From Microbacterium karelineae (GTDB taxonomy: Bacteria; Actinomycetota; Actinomycetes; Actinomycetales; Microbacteriaceae): a DNA stretch of 64,000 nt. The DNA lies in NCBI RefSeq assembly GCF_009745985.1, contig NZ_WFIX01000191.1, forward strand, positions 434,001 through 498,000, in the 5' to 3' direction. Numbering within the stretch: the stretch's first letter is position 1; each line of letters starts with the position of its first letter. Positions 54,657-63,083 of this stretch are shown here, piece by piece. A model generated the notes under the pieces. That model worked only from the letters and a program-made list of their open reading frames with translations. It made no database searches and had not been told where the DNA came from. The translations under genes were made by a program, and so were the position numbers.

Positions 54657-55657
54657 GATCTCTGGTACACCCCTGCTTCTCCGAAGACGTGTGCGAGCTT
54701 GTTCGCAGCGAGGACGAGCAGCAGCGACACCACGCCCTTGATGAGGCCGGCCGCCGCCGCGAACGACCAGTCGCCTGCGATGACGCCCTGGTAGTAGACG
54801 TATGTGTCGAGCACCTCTGACACCTCCGAGCCCACCGCGCCACGCTGCAGGATCAGCTGCTCGAAGCCGACCGTCAGGGCATCGCCCAGGCGCAGGATGA
54901 GCAGCAGGATGATCGTGGGCCGGATGGCCGGAAGCGTGATGTGCCAGGTGCGCTTCCAGCGCCCGGCGCCGTCGATCGCCGCCGCCTCGTACTGTGCGGG
55001 ATCGACCGTGCTGAGGGCCGCGAGGAAGATGATCATCCCCCAGCCGGCGTCCTTCCAGACGGCCTGCATCGTGACGAGCGCGATGAACGTGTCCGGGTTC
55101 GTCATCATGTCGAAGCCCGTGATGCCGATCTCGCCGAGCTTCTGGTTCAGCAGCCCGGCGCCGCCGAGGATCTGCTGGAAGATCGTCACCACGAGCACCC
55201 ACGAGAAGAAGTGGGGCAGGTAGACGATCGACTGGATCGCGGTGCGCAGCCACGGCGTCAGCAGGCTGTTCACGAGAAGCGCGAGCGCGATCGGGACGGG
55301 GAAGAAGAACACGAGCTGGAACGCCGTGATCGTCAGCGTGTTCCGCACCGCTTCGAGGAAGAGGGGGTTGGTGAACACCCGGGCGAAGTTCTCCCACCCG
55401 ATGAACGGACTGTTCAGCACCCCGACATACGGCGAATAGTCCTGCCACGCGATCACGTTGCCGAGCATCGGCACGTAGGCGAAGACGATGAGGAGTCCCA
55501 CCGCGGGCAGCGCCATGAGGAGCAGCGAACGGTCGGCTCTCAGCCGCTGTCGGAGGGTTCTGCGGGGCCGCGACGGGCGCACGGCGCGTCCGTCGGTGTC
55601 GGCACGGGTCCCATCGGCCGGTGTCGTGCGCGCCCGCGCGCCCGTCGCGGCGGTCAT
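54653..55657 (-). CDS. ABC sugar importer permease, LplB type
   Basis: A 334-residue permease with a long polar N-terminus (about 45 residues), six membrane segments and the EAA loop YEAAAIDGAGRWKRTWHITLP about residues 225-245. FAYVPMLGNVIAWQDYSPY matches the LplB family. It overlaps the binding protein stop as ATGA and is co-translated with it. Confidence 0.92.
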   Translation of the reverse strand: MTAATGARARTTPADGTRADTDGRAVRPSRPRRTLRQRLRADRSLLLMALPAVGLLIVFAYVPMLGNVIAWQDYSPYVGVLNSPFIGWENFARVFTNPLFLEAVRNTLTITAFQLVFFFPVPIALALLVNSLLTPWLRTAIQSIVYLPHFFSWVLVVTIFQQILGGAGLLNQKLGEIGITGFDMMTNPDTFIALVTMQAVWKDAGWGMIIFLAALSTVDPAQYEAAAIDGAGRWKRTWHITLPAIRPTIILLLILRLGDALTVGFEQLILQRGAVGSEVSEVLDTYVYYQGVIAGDWSFAAAAGLIKGVVSLLLVLAANKLAHVFGEAGVYQRS

Positions 55658-57279
55658 TCCTCCTCGCCCCCGTCCTCGGACGGGGAGTCGAGGATGTCCT
55701 GGTAGATCTCGCGCAGCTCGTCGCCGCCGGAGGTGCGCCACGTCTCGATCGCGGTGTCGAGGTCGTCGAGCGAGGCGCGGCCGCGCGCGATGTCCTTCTC
55801 GAGGTCCTCGAACGGCAGCTTCAGCGACGCGAAGCGGTTCGGCTCGGTCACGCGGATCCCGTAGAACGGATCCTCGACCTCGTACTCGGTCGTCTCGTTC
55901 TTCCACTCGACGCGCGCCTCGACGTAGTCGGGGAACTGCGGGTTCGCGATCGTCTCGGGCGGGGCGACGAGGAACAGGTAGCTCGGCTGGACCTCGGCCT
56001 GACCGGCGTCGGTCTTGGTGGGGGCGTTGTCCTCGTCGAGCTCGTAGTGCACGCCCTCGACGCCGTTGTTCACGAGCATGTACTCGCTCGTCCCGAAGGG
56101 CGAGGCGAGGAAGTCGGCCGCGGCGAGCAGCTCCTCGATCTGCGCGTCGTCGGACGCCTTGAGGTAGCTGCACATGGCCGCGGCATCTGATTTGTACAGC
56201 ACGGGGTCGCCGCCGTCGGCGGCGAACACGGGGATGGCCGCCATCTCGAAGTCCGGATCGACCGTCGCCATCTTCGCGACCTGCTCGCCCCAGGCCCCGT
56301 CGCCATCGGCCGTGATGACGACGGAGCCCGATTCGAAGCGCTGCTTGCCTTCGGCCTGATTGTCCGCGACGGCGTCGGGGTGCACGGCCCCGGATGCGTA
56401 GAGCTCCGTCATCCACTCCAGGGCGGCGCGGTACTCGGGCGTCTCGACGCGGTGGACGAGCTGGCCGTCGTCGCCGACGACCCATTCGGGTGCGACGCCG
56501 AACATCTGCGTCGCGAACACCCACAGGTCGTTGGTCCCCCAGTGGCCGTCCCTGTGGTTCTCGGTGACGAAGTCGAGCATCTCGTCGGCGTTCGTCGGCA
56601 TCGTCGCGTCGGGGATGAGATCGGCGCGGTAGAACGCCGCGTTGCGCTGCCCGGCCCCCGAGGGGAACGGGATCCCGTAGATCTTCCCGTTCCACGAGCA
56701 GGAGCGCCACGAGTCGGTGGGGATGTTCGCGAGATTGGAGTACTTCTCGACGCTGTCACCCGCGAGGAAGGGGGTCAGGTCCTCGAAGAGCGAGCCGACC
56801 GCCTGCCCGAAGCGCGGCGGGAAGTTCCACGTGGGGATGCTCACCCAGTCGGGCAGGTTCTTCTCGTCGGCGAGCACCGTCGCGAGCTTGTCGCCGTAGG
56901 TGACGCCGTCGCTGATCTGGAACTCGATGTCGGTGCCCATGGCCTCGTTCACGGCCCGGAAGTAGGCATTGTCGGTGTCGGGCACCGGACCCCACAGCGG
57001 CGTCATAGCCGTGTACGAGCCGCCGGAGCCCGGCGGCTCGTCGAAGATCGTGGTGAACGAGTCGGGGAGCGACGTGTAGCCGTCCGGCGCGCCGCCTGCG
57101 CCGGGGACGTCCGGCTCGACGTAGGTCAGCGGGACGTGGTTCGGCAGCGTGCCATCGCCCTCCTCGATCACGCCGCCCGCGCCCGCGCCGCAGGCGGACA
57201 GTGCGACGGAGGCCGCGGCCGCCGCCGCGGCGGCGGCGAGGGCGCGGCGCCGCCCGCCTCGCATGCTGTGCGATGTCAT
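55654..57279 (-). CDS. ABC importer solute-binding lipoprotein, LplA type
   Basis: A 541-residue binding protein, long for its class as in LplA/YtcQ. The signal peptide is Ala-rich (RRRALAAAAAAAAASVALSAC) with lipobox LSAC and Cys near residue 25. It shares the SYTAMTPLWGPVPDTDNAYF and GIPFPSGAGQRN features of proteins that bind large branched oligosaccharides. It heads the permease/GH42 operon, so its ligand is probably a xyloglucan oligosaccharide. AAGGAG lies before the ATG at 57279. The promoter carries xyloglucan-type operators. Confidence 0.9.
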   Translation of the reverse strand: MTSHSMRGGRRRALAAAAAAAAASVALSACGAGAGGVIEEGDGTLPNHVPLTYVEPDVPGAGGAPDGYTSLPDSFTTIFDEPPGSGGSYTAMTPLWGPVPDTDNAYFRAVNEAMGTDIEFQISDGVTYGDKLATVLADEKNLPDWVSIPTWNFPPRFGQAVGSLFEDLTPFLAGDSVEKYSNLANIPTDSWRSCSWNGKIYGIPFPSGAGQRNAAFYRADLIPDATMPTNADEMLDFVTENHRDGHWGTNDLWVFATQMFGVAPEWVVGDDGQLVHRVETPEYRAALEWMTELYASGAVHPDAVADNQAEGKQRFESGSVVITADGDGAWGEQVAKMATVDPDFEMAAIPVFAADGGDPVLYKSDAAAMCSYLKASDDAQIEELLAAADFLASPFGTSEYMLVNNGVEGVHYELDEDNAPTKTDAGQAEVQPSYLFLVAPPETIANPQFPDYVEARVEWKNETTEYEVEDPFYGIRVTEPNRFASLKLPFEDLEKDIARGRASLDDLDTAIETWRTSGGDELREIYQDILDSPSEDGGEEE

Positions 57280-57350
57280 GTGGGTCTCACTCCTTCGGGG
57301 AACCGATCGACGCGGACGCTCGTCATCGAGATCCGGTCGCACGCCTCGTT

Positions 57351-57444
57351 GTCGAAGCGCTTCGCAGACGCTAGCGTGACGCCGAACACATTCACAAGAC
57401 GCCGTCAGCGTTTCGATTCCATTTCGAATCGAAACGCTTCGAAA
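57351..57444. promoter_or_regulatory. Divergent promoter region with two or three LacI-type operators
   Basis: TCGAAGCGCTTCGC (57352-57365) follows directly after a minus-strand -10 box TAGCGT (57373-57368), whose -35 TTGTGA (57397-57392) is 18 bp upstream; it would cover the start of the binding-protein operon. TCGAAACGCTTCGA (57429-57442) lies on the GH3 side. A third, half-conserved site (AATCGAAACGCTGA, read on the minus strand from 57418) lies between. The plus-strand promoter for GH3 is not clear. Confidence 0.72.
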
Positions 57445-57476
57445 TCACCGATTCACACCTTCAGAAGGGACACCCC

Positions 57477-60350
57477 GTGACAGATCCGCTGTCCGATCTC
57501 GTCGACGAGATCGTCGATTCGCTCACGACCGACGAACAGATCGCGATGCTCCACCAGCACAATCCGCCGATCGAGCGCGTCGGCCTCGGCGCGTTCCGCA
57601 CCGGCACCGAGGCCCTGCACGGCGTCTCCTGGCTGGGCGATGCGACTGTGTTCCCCCAGCCCGTCGGCCTCGCGGCCGCGTGGGATCCGGAGCTCGTGCG
57701 CCGCGTCGGCGAGGCCGCGTCGATCGAGGTGCGTGCCAAGCACGCCGCCGACCGCACCGTGAGCCTCAACGCGTGGGCGCCCGTGGTCAACCCCCTCCGA
57801 CACCCGCTCTGGGGGCGGAACGAGGAGGGCTTCTCGGAGGATCCGGATGTGACGGCCGAACTCGGAACCGCCTTCTGCCGCGGACTGCGCGGGGAGGATC
57901 CCGTCATCTGGCGCACCGTGCCGACGCTCAAGCACTTCCTCGGCTACGGCAACGAGACCGACCGCTCGGCGACGAGCTCGCACCTGACGCCGCAGGCGCT
58001 GCGCGAATACGAGCTGCCGGCCCACCTGCCGGCGGTCGCATCCGGTTCCGCCGGTTCCGTCATGCCCTCGTACAACCTCGTCAACGGCAGGCCCGCGCAC
58101 CTCTCGGGGGAGCTCCTCGTCGAGCTCCGCGCGGCGGCGCCGCACGAGATCGCCGTCTGCTCCGACGCCGCCGCGCCGCGCTTCATCGTGTCGATCCAGC
58201 GCTTCCACGCGACCCGAGCGCTCGCGAACGCGGCCGCACTCCGCGCGGGGGTCGACTCGTTCGCCGATGACGACGCCGACTCCGGGCCGACGACGGCCGC
58301 GCTCCGCGAGGCGCTCGATGCGGGCCACCTCACAGCGGACGACATCCGGGCCGCGGCGAGGCGCGTGCTGCTCCTGCGCGCCAGGACGGGTGAGTTCACC
58401 CCCGATCGAGACCCGTACCGCGGCATCGACGCCAGCGCGATCGGCGTGCCCACGCACCGGGCCCTCGCGCGCGAGGCGGCGGCGCGCGGCGTCGTCGTGC
58501 TCGACAACGACGGCGCGCTCCCCCTCGTCGAGGCGCCAGCCACGATCGCGGTCGTCGGCCCCTACGCCGACCACGTGGCTCACGACTGGTACTCGGGCAC
58601 CCCGCCCTATGCCGTCTCGCTCGCCCGTGCACTGCGCGAGCGGTACCCCGCGGCGCGGGTGCGCACGGCGGAAGGAGCAGACCGGATCGCGCTGCGTGAT
58701 GTCCGATCCGACCGCTACCTCACCGTCGCGGCCGACGGATCCGTCACGGCGACAGGCGAGCGCGCCGACGAGGCCGCGCTGCTCGACCTCACGGAGTGGG
58801 GCGACGGGATCGTGTCGCTGCGCTCGGCCCTGACCGGAAAACTCCTCACGGGGGCGTCGTGGATCCTGTCCGCCACCGCCGAGCGGATCGGCGGCTGGGT
58901 CGCGCAGGAGACCTTCCGCCTCGTGCGGCATGGCGATGGCACGGCCTCGATGCGGCACGTCGGCAGCGGGCGCTGGCTCACGATCCAGCGCGGCGGCACG
59001 GTCGCCGTCGAGGGCGACGAGCACCGCGCGTCGCGCTTCGCCGTGCGCACCGTGCGCAGCGGGGCGGCCCAGGTCGCCGCGGCGAGCGCGGCGGCGGACA
59101 TCGTCATCGCAGCGGTCGGCAACGATCCGCACGTGCTCGGCCGCGAGACCGAGGATCGCCCGCACCTCGCTCTCCCGCAGCAGTCGCAGGAGATCCTCCG
59201 CGCGGCATCGGAGACCGGTGCGCCCGTCATCCTGACGATCGTCTCGAGCGGCCCGTTCGCGCTCGGCGCCCACGCCGAACGCGCCGCCGCCGTCGTGTGG
59301 ACGAGCCACGCGGGCCAGGAGCTCGGGCACGGCCTCGTCGACGTGCTCTCGGGGGATGCGGAGCCCGAGGGGCGCCTGCCGCAGACGTGGTGGGACGACC
59401 CAGCCGACGCGGGCGAGCTGCTCGACTACGACCTCGTCGCGACGAACGCCACCTACCGCTACAGCCGCCAGACGCCGCGCTACGCGATCGGGCACGGCCG
59501 GGGGTACGCGGCCGTCGAGTACCTGTCGCTCGAAGTCGCCGGGGCCGTTCTCCCCGCACCCGAGCCCACGACCCGCCACACGCCGGCGACCTCGGCGACG
59601 GGCGGCGCGGCCTCGTTCGACGACGCGATCCCGGCGCGCGTGACGGTCCGCAACGCGGGCACGCGGCCCGCGCACGAGCTCGTCGCCCTCTGGGTGCGCG
59701 CGCCGGAGCTGCCCGTTCCCGCGCCGCGCGTGCGCCTCGCCGGCTACGCGCGCGTCGAGCTCGCGCCGGGCGAGACCCGCTCGGTCGTCGTGCCTGTGCG
59801 GCCGGGCCACCTCGCTGTCTGGGACGTCGGCGCCGAGCCCGAGGAGGGATCCGCGGTCGCGACGCCGGGCGCCTTCGTCGTCCAGCCGGGCGCGTATCGC
59901 CTCACCGCCGGCCCGTCCGCCGCCGAGGCCGCCGTCGAGGCGCGCCTCGTCGTCACGGGGCCAGGCCTGCACCCACGGCGCGCCGACGGGCTCCTCGCCC
60001 ACGCCGCGCACGCGTTCGACGGCGTCGTGACGGGGCCGCGCACGCCCGCGCGGGGCGGCTGCCTCGTCGTCGCCGCGGGGCGCGCGACCGGCCGGGCGCG
60101 CTACGACCGACTCGACCTCGCCGACCGGGCATCGCTCGGGCTTGTGGCGGCGGGGACGGGCGAGATCGTCGTGAGCGCGCGTCCGACGGGCGAGGCCGCC
60201 GCACCGTGGGTCGAGATCGCGCGCGGCGCGGTCGACGCCGCCGAGTGGGACGAGACCGTGCACCCCCTCGCACGGCCGCTGTGGGGCGGGGTCGACCTGC
60301 GCGTCTCCCTGACCGCCGGCGCGCGGCTCGCCGAGCTGACGTTCGCGTGA
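57477..60350 (+). CDS. GH3 glycosidase with inserted beta-trefoil (fascin-like) domain
   Basis: A 957-residue GH3 enzyme, probably a beta-xylosidase or beta-glucosidase. The barrel domain carries TEALHGVSW, LKHFLGYGNE and nucleophile D230 in AVCSDAAAP. In the alpha/beta domain, about residues 400-525 are an insertion made of repeated beta-strand units (RSDRYLTVAADGSV, LTGKLLTGASW, GSGRWLTIQRGGTV), resembling a fascin/ricin-type trefoil where other GH3 enzymes carry PA14. The fibronectin-III-like domain and about 120 further residues follow. There is no signal peptide. The GTG start has AAGGGA upstream. It is divergent from the importer operon and shares its operators. Confidence 0.85.
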   Translation: MTDPLSDLVDEIVDSLTTDEQIAMLHQHNPPIERVGLGAFRTGTEALHGVSWLGDATVFPQPVGLAAAWDPELVRRVGEAASIEVRAKHAADRTVSLNAWAPVVNPLRHPLWGRNEEGFSEDPDVTAELGTAFCRGLRGEDPVIWRTVPTLKHFLGYGNETDRSATSSHLTPQALREYELPAHLPAVASGSAGSVMPSYNLVNGRPAHLSGELLVELRAAAPHEIAVCSDAAAPRFIVSIQRFHATRALANAAALRAGVDSFADDDADSGPTTAALREALDAGHLTADDIRAAARRVLLLRARTGEFTPDRDPYRGIDASAIGVPTHRALAREAAARGVVVLDNDGALPLVEAPATIAVVGPYADHVAHDWYSGTPPYAVSLARALRERYPAARVRTAEGADRIALRDVRSDRYLTVAADGSVTATGERADEAALLDLTEWGDGIVSLRSALTGKLLTGASWILSATAERIGGWVAQETFRLVRHGDGTASMRHVGSGRWLTIQRGGTVAVEGDEHRASRFAVRTVRSGAAQVAAASAAADIVIAAVGNDPHVLGRETEDRPHLALPQQSQEILRAASETGAPVILTIVSSGPFALGAHAERAAAVVWTSHAGQELGHGLVDVLSGDAEPEGRLPQTWWDDPADAGELLDYDLVATNATYRYSRQTPRYAIGHGRGYAAVEYLSLEVAGAVLPAPEPTTRHTPATSATGGAASFDDAIPARVTVRNAGTRPAHELVALWVRAPELPVPAPRVRLAGYARVELAPGETRSVVVPVRPGHLAVWDVGAEPEEGSAVATPGAFVVQPGAYRLTAGPSAAEAAVEARLVVTGPGLHPRRADGLLAHAAHAFDGVVTGPRTPARGGCLVVAAGRATGRARYDRLDLADRASLGLVAAGTGEIVVSARPTGEAAAPWVEIARGAVDAAEWDETVHPLARPLWGGVDLRVSLTAGARLAELTFA

Positions 60351-60380
60351 CGCGCCGGCTGTCGGACGCAGGCGATCTGC

Positions 60381-60386
60381 TACGCT
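60381..60386 (+). promoter_or_regulatory. Probable -10 box (TACGCT) of the GH74 gene
   Basis: TACGCT lies in the 78-bp gap after GH3 and would give a leader of about 36 nt. The -35 region is weak, and readthrough from GH3 is also possible. No copy of the xyloglucan operator is seen here. Confidence 0.4.
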
Positions 60387-60428
60387 CCGACAGCCGGGTC
60401 CCACGGCCGCAGACACGAAGGAGCGTCT

Positions 60429-63041
60429 GTGCGAGCAGTGCGAGCTCTCCCCATCGCGGTCGCCGCCATCACGGCGGCCGCTCTCCTCCCCACCTCAGCG
60501 GGTGCCGAGACGCCCCCGCCCGACACACCGCCCGCCGGTGGTTCGCCCGCCTACGCGTGGTCGAACGTCGCCATCTCGGGCGGCGGCTATGTCCCGGGCA
60601 TCGTGTACAGCCCGACCGAGCCCGACCTCGTCTACGCGCGCACCGACATCGGCGGCGCCTATCGCCTCGACGCCGAGACCGACGAATGGGTGCCGCTGCT
60701 CGATCACATCGGCTGGGACGAGTGGAACCGCCTCGGCGTGCTCAGCCTCGCCACCGACCCCGTCGAGCCGCAGCGTGTCTACGCCGCGGTCGGGACGTAC
60801 ACGAACGACTGGGATCCGGACGACGGCGCCATCCTGCGCTCGGCCGACTACGGGGAGACGTGGGAGGCGACGCCCCTGCCGTTCAAGATCGGCGGGAACA
60901 TGCCCGGCCGCGGCATCGGCGAGCGCCTGCAGGTCGACCCGAACGACAACGACGTGCTCTACTTCGGGGCCGAGCAGGGAGAGGGCCTCTGGCGCTCGAC
61001 CGACCGGGGCGAGACCTTCGCCCCAGTGACGTCGTTCCCGAACGTCGGCGACTTCGCCCCCGACGCCGACTCGGACAACTCGTACCTGAGGTCGAACCTC
61101 GGCGTGCTGTGGACGGCGTTCGACGAGGCGTCATCGCGGCCCGGGGCACCGACGCAGACGGTCTTCACCGCCGTCGCCGACGCCGACGACATCCTGTATC
61201 GTTCCGACGACGCGGGGGCGACGTGGCGCCCCGTCCCCGGCGCTCCGACCGGCTTCATCCCGCAGCGCGGGATCGTGGACGCCGATGGCCGCTTCCTCTA
61301 CATCGCGACGAGCGACACGAGCGGGCCCTACGACGGATCCGACGGCGAGGTCTGGCGCTACGGCATCGACGACGGCACATGGACCGACATCACTCCGACA
61401 CAGCGCCCCACGGGCGGCGACTTCGGATTCTCCGGCCTCGCCGTCGACGCCAGCGACCCCGACACGGTCATGGTCGTCTCGCAGATCCAGTGGTGGCCCG
61501 ATGTGCTGATCTTCCGCAGCACCGACCGCGGTGAGACCTGGTCGACGATCTGGGACATCGCGGAGGACGGCGCCCTCGAGACCCGCTACGAGCAGTCGGT
61601 CGACGACGTGCCGTGGCTCACATTCGGATCGGATCCCACCCCGCCCGCGGCCGGGGTCCAGCCCTCACCCAAGCTCGGCTGGATGATCTCGTCGTTCGAG
61701 ATCGACCCCTTCGATTCCGACACGGCGATGTACGGCACCGGCGCCACGATCTATCGCACGGACGACCTCACCGCCTGGGACGAACCGGGTGGGACCGTGC
61801 ATCTGGCCCCCGCGGCGGACGGGATCGAGGAGACCGCGATCCAGGATCTCGTCGCCCCCGCGGGCGATGTGGACCTCGTCTCGGCCATGCTCGACCTCGG
61901 CGGATTCGTGCACGACGACATCGACACCGTGCCGCAGAGCTACCGCGATCCCTACTTCGGCGGCGGGACGAGCGTCGACGCGGCGGGACTCGCCTCGAGC
62001 GAGCTCGTACGTGCGGGCACGACGGGCGACGGGCGCCAGGTCGTCGCGCTCTCGACCGACTCGGGCGAGACGTGGCGCGAGGTCGTGACGGAGGCAGACG
62101 CGACGGGGCCGGGAACCGTCGCGATCTCGGCGGATGGGTCGTCGATCCTCTGGGCGCCCGCGGGGGCGGCGCCTCTCGTGTCGCTCGACGGGGGCGAGAC
62201 CTGGGGAGACACCGCGGGCCTTCCCGCGGGGGCGCGGGTCGAGGCCGACCGCGTCGACGCGGACCTCATCTACGGCTTCGCGGGACGCGCGTTCTTCCGC
62301 TCGGATGACGCGGGAGCGAGCTTTCGGGCGGTCGACGAGAGCACGCTTCCCGGCGAGGGGCCCGTACGATTCGCCGCGATGCCGTCGCGCGCAGGCGAGA
62401 TCTGGTTCGCCGGAGGCGAGGAGGACGGGGCCTACGGCATGTGGCGCTCGACGGACGGCGGCGACAGCTGGCGGACCGTCTCCGGATTCGACGAGGCCGA
62501 CACCGTGGGCTTCGGCCGGGCCGCGCCGGGCGCCGATGCCCCTGCGATCTACACGGCGGCCCGGCGCGACGGCGTCCGCGGCGTGTTCCGCTCGATCGAC
62601 GATGGGCGGTCCTGGACGCGGATCAACGACGACGCGCACCAGTGGGGCTGGATCGGCGCGGGCATCACGGGCGATCCCGACGTCTTCGGGCGCGTGTACA
62701 TCGCGACGAACGGCCGCGGGATCATCGTCGGCGACGACGCCGGGGCGAGCGCGCCGGAGGCCTGGTCCGCGGATGCCGTCTACCGGAAGGGCGACGCCGT
62801 CACGTTCGCCGGATCGACGTGGCGCGCCCCGTGGTGGACGCGCGGCGACGAGCCGGGATCGGCTCGTGCACCGTGGGAGGAGATCCGGTGGACCGCCGGC
62901 GGCCTGTCCGCATGGACGCCGACGCGCGTCTTCGGCCGCGGCGACATCGTCGAGCTCGACGACGAGCTGTGGCGCGCACGCTGGTACACGCGCGGCGACG
63001 AGCCGGGATCGGCGCGTGCACCGTGGGAGCCGATCGCCTGA
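60429..63041 (+). CDS. Secreted GH74 xyloglucanase with two CBM5/12 modules
   Basis: An 870-residue exported endo-xyloglucanase. A signal peptide ends near residue 26 (AGA-E). The catalytic part is the double seven-bladed propeller of GH74, with D73 in YARTDIGGAYR and D473 in EETAIQDLVAP at the positions of the two catalytic aspartates; repeats of the RSTDRGETW kind recur along the propeller. The last 90 residues hold two copies of a 40-residue CBM5/12 (chitin-binding type 3) module, each with a WWTRGDEPGSARAPWE-like end. It cuts the xyloglucan backbone outside the cell. GAAGGAG precedes the GTG start. Confidence 0.94.
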   Translation: MRAVRALPIAVAAITAAALLPTSAGAETPPPDTPPAGGSPAYAWSNVAISGGGYVPGIVYSPTEPDLVYARTDIGGAYRLDAETDEWVPLLDHIGWDEWNRLGVLSLATDPVEPQRVYAAVGTYTNDWDPDDGAILRSADYGETWEATPLPFKIGGNMPGRGIGERLQVDPNDNDVLYFGAEQGEGLWRSTDRGETFAPVTSFPNVGDFAPDADSDNSYLRSNLGVLWTAFDEASSRPGAPTQTVFTAVADADDILYRSDDAGATWRPVPGAPTGFIPQRGIVDADGRFLYIATSDTSGPYDGSDGEVWRYGIDDGTWTDITPTQRPTGGDFGFSGLAVDASDPDTVMVVSQIQWWPDVLIFRSTDRGETWSTIWDIAEDGALETRYEQSVDDVPWLTFGSDPTPPAAGVQPSPKLGWMISSFEIDPFDSDTAMYGTGATIYRTDDLTAWDEPGGTVHLAPAADGIEETAIQDLVAPAGDVDLVSAMLDLGGFVHDDIDTVPQSYRDPYFGGGTSVDAAGLASSELVRAGTTGDGRQVVALSTDSGETWREVVTEADATGPGTVAISADGSSILWAPAGAAPLVSLDGGETWGDTAGLPAGARVEADRVDADLIYGFAGRAFFRSDDAGASFRAVDESTLPGEGPVRFAAMPSRAGEIWFAGGEEDGAYGMWRSTDGGDSWRTVSGFDEADTVGFGRAAPGADAPAIYTAARRDGVRGVFRSIDDGRSWTRINDDAHQWGWIGAGITGDPDVFGRVYIATNGRGIIVGDDAGASAPEAWSADAVYRKGDAVTFAGSTWRAPWWTRGDEPGSARAPWEEIRWTAGGLSAWTPTRVFGRGDIVELDDELWRARWYTRGDEPGSARAPWEPIA
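62838..63029 (+). repeat. 42-bp direct repeat in the GH74 carbohydrate-binding modules
   Basis: Bases 62838-62879 and 62988-63029 differ at one position and lie 150 bp apart, one module length. They show that the two CBM5/12 modules arose by duplication or are kept alike by gene conversion. Confidence 0.9.
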
Positions 63042-63047
63042 GAGCGC

Positions 63048-63083
63048 GACGCCGCCCGCCGCGGGATCGCGGCGGGCGGCGTC
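63048..63083. terminator. Bidirectional terminator between GH74 and GH95
   Basis: A perfect 16-bp stem (63048-63063 and 63068-63083, loop GGAT) lies between the convergent genes. Its right arm includes two bases of the GH95 stop codon. Confidence 0.85.
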
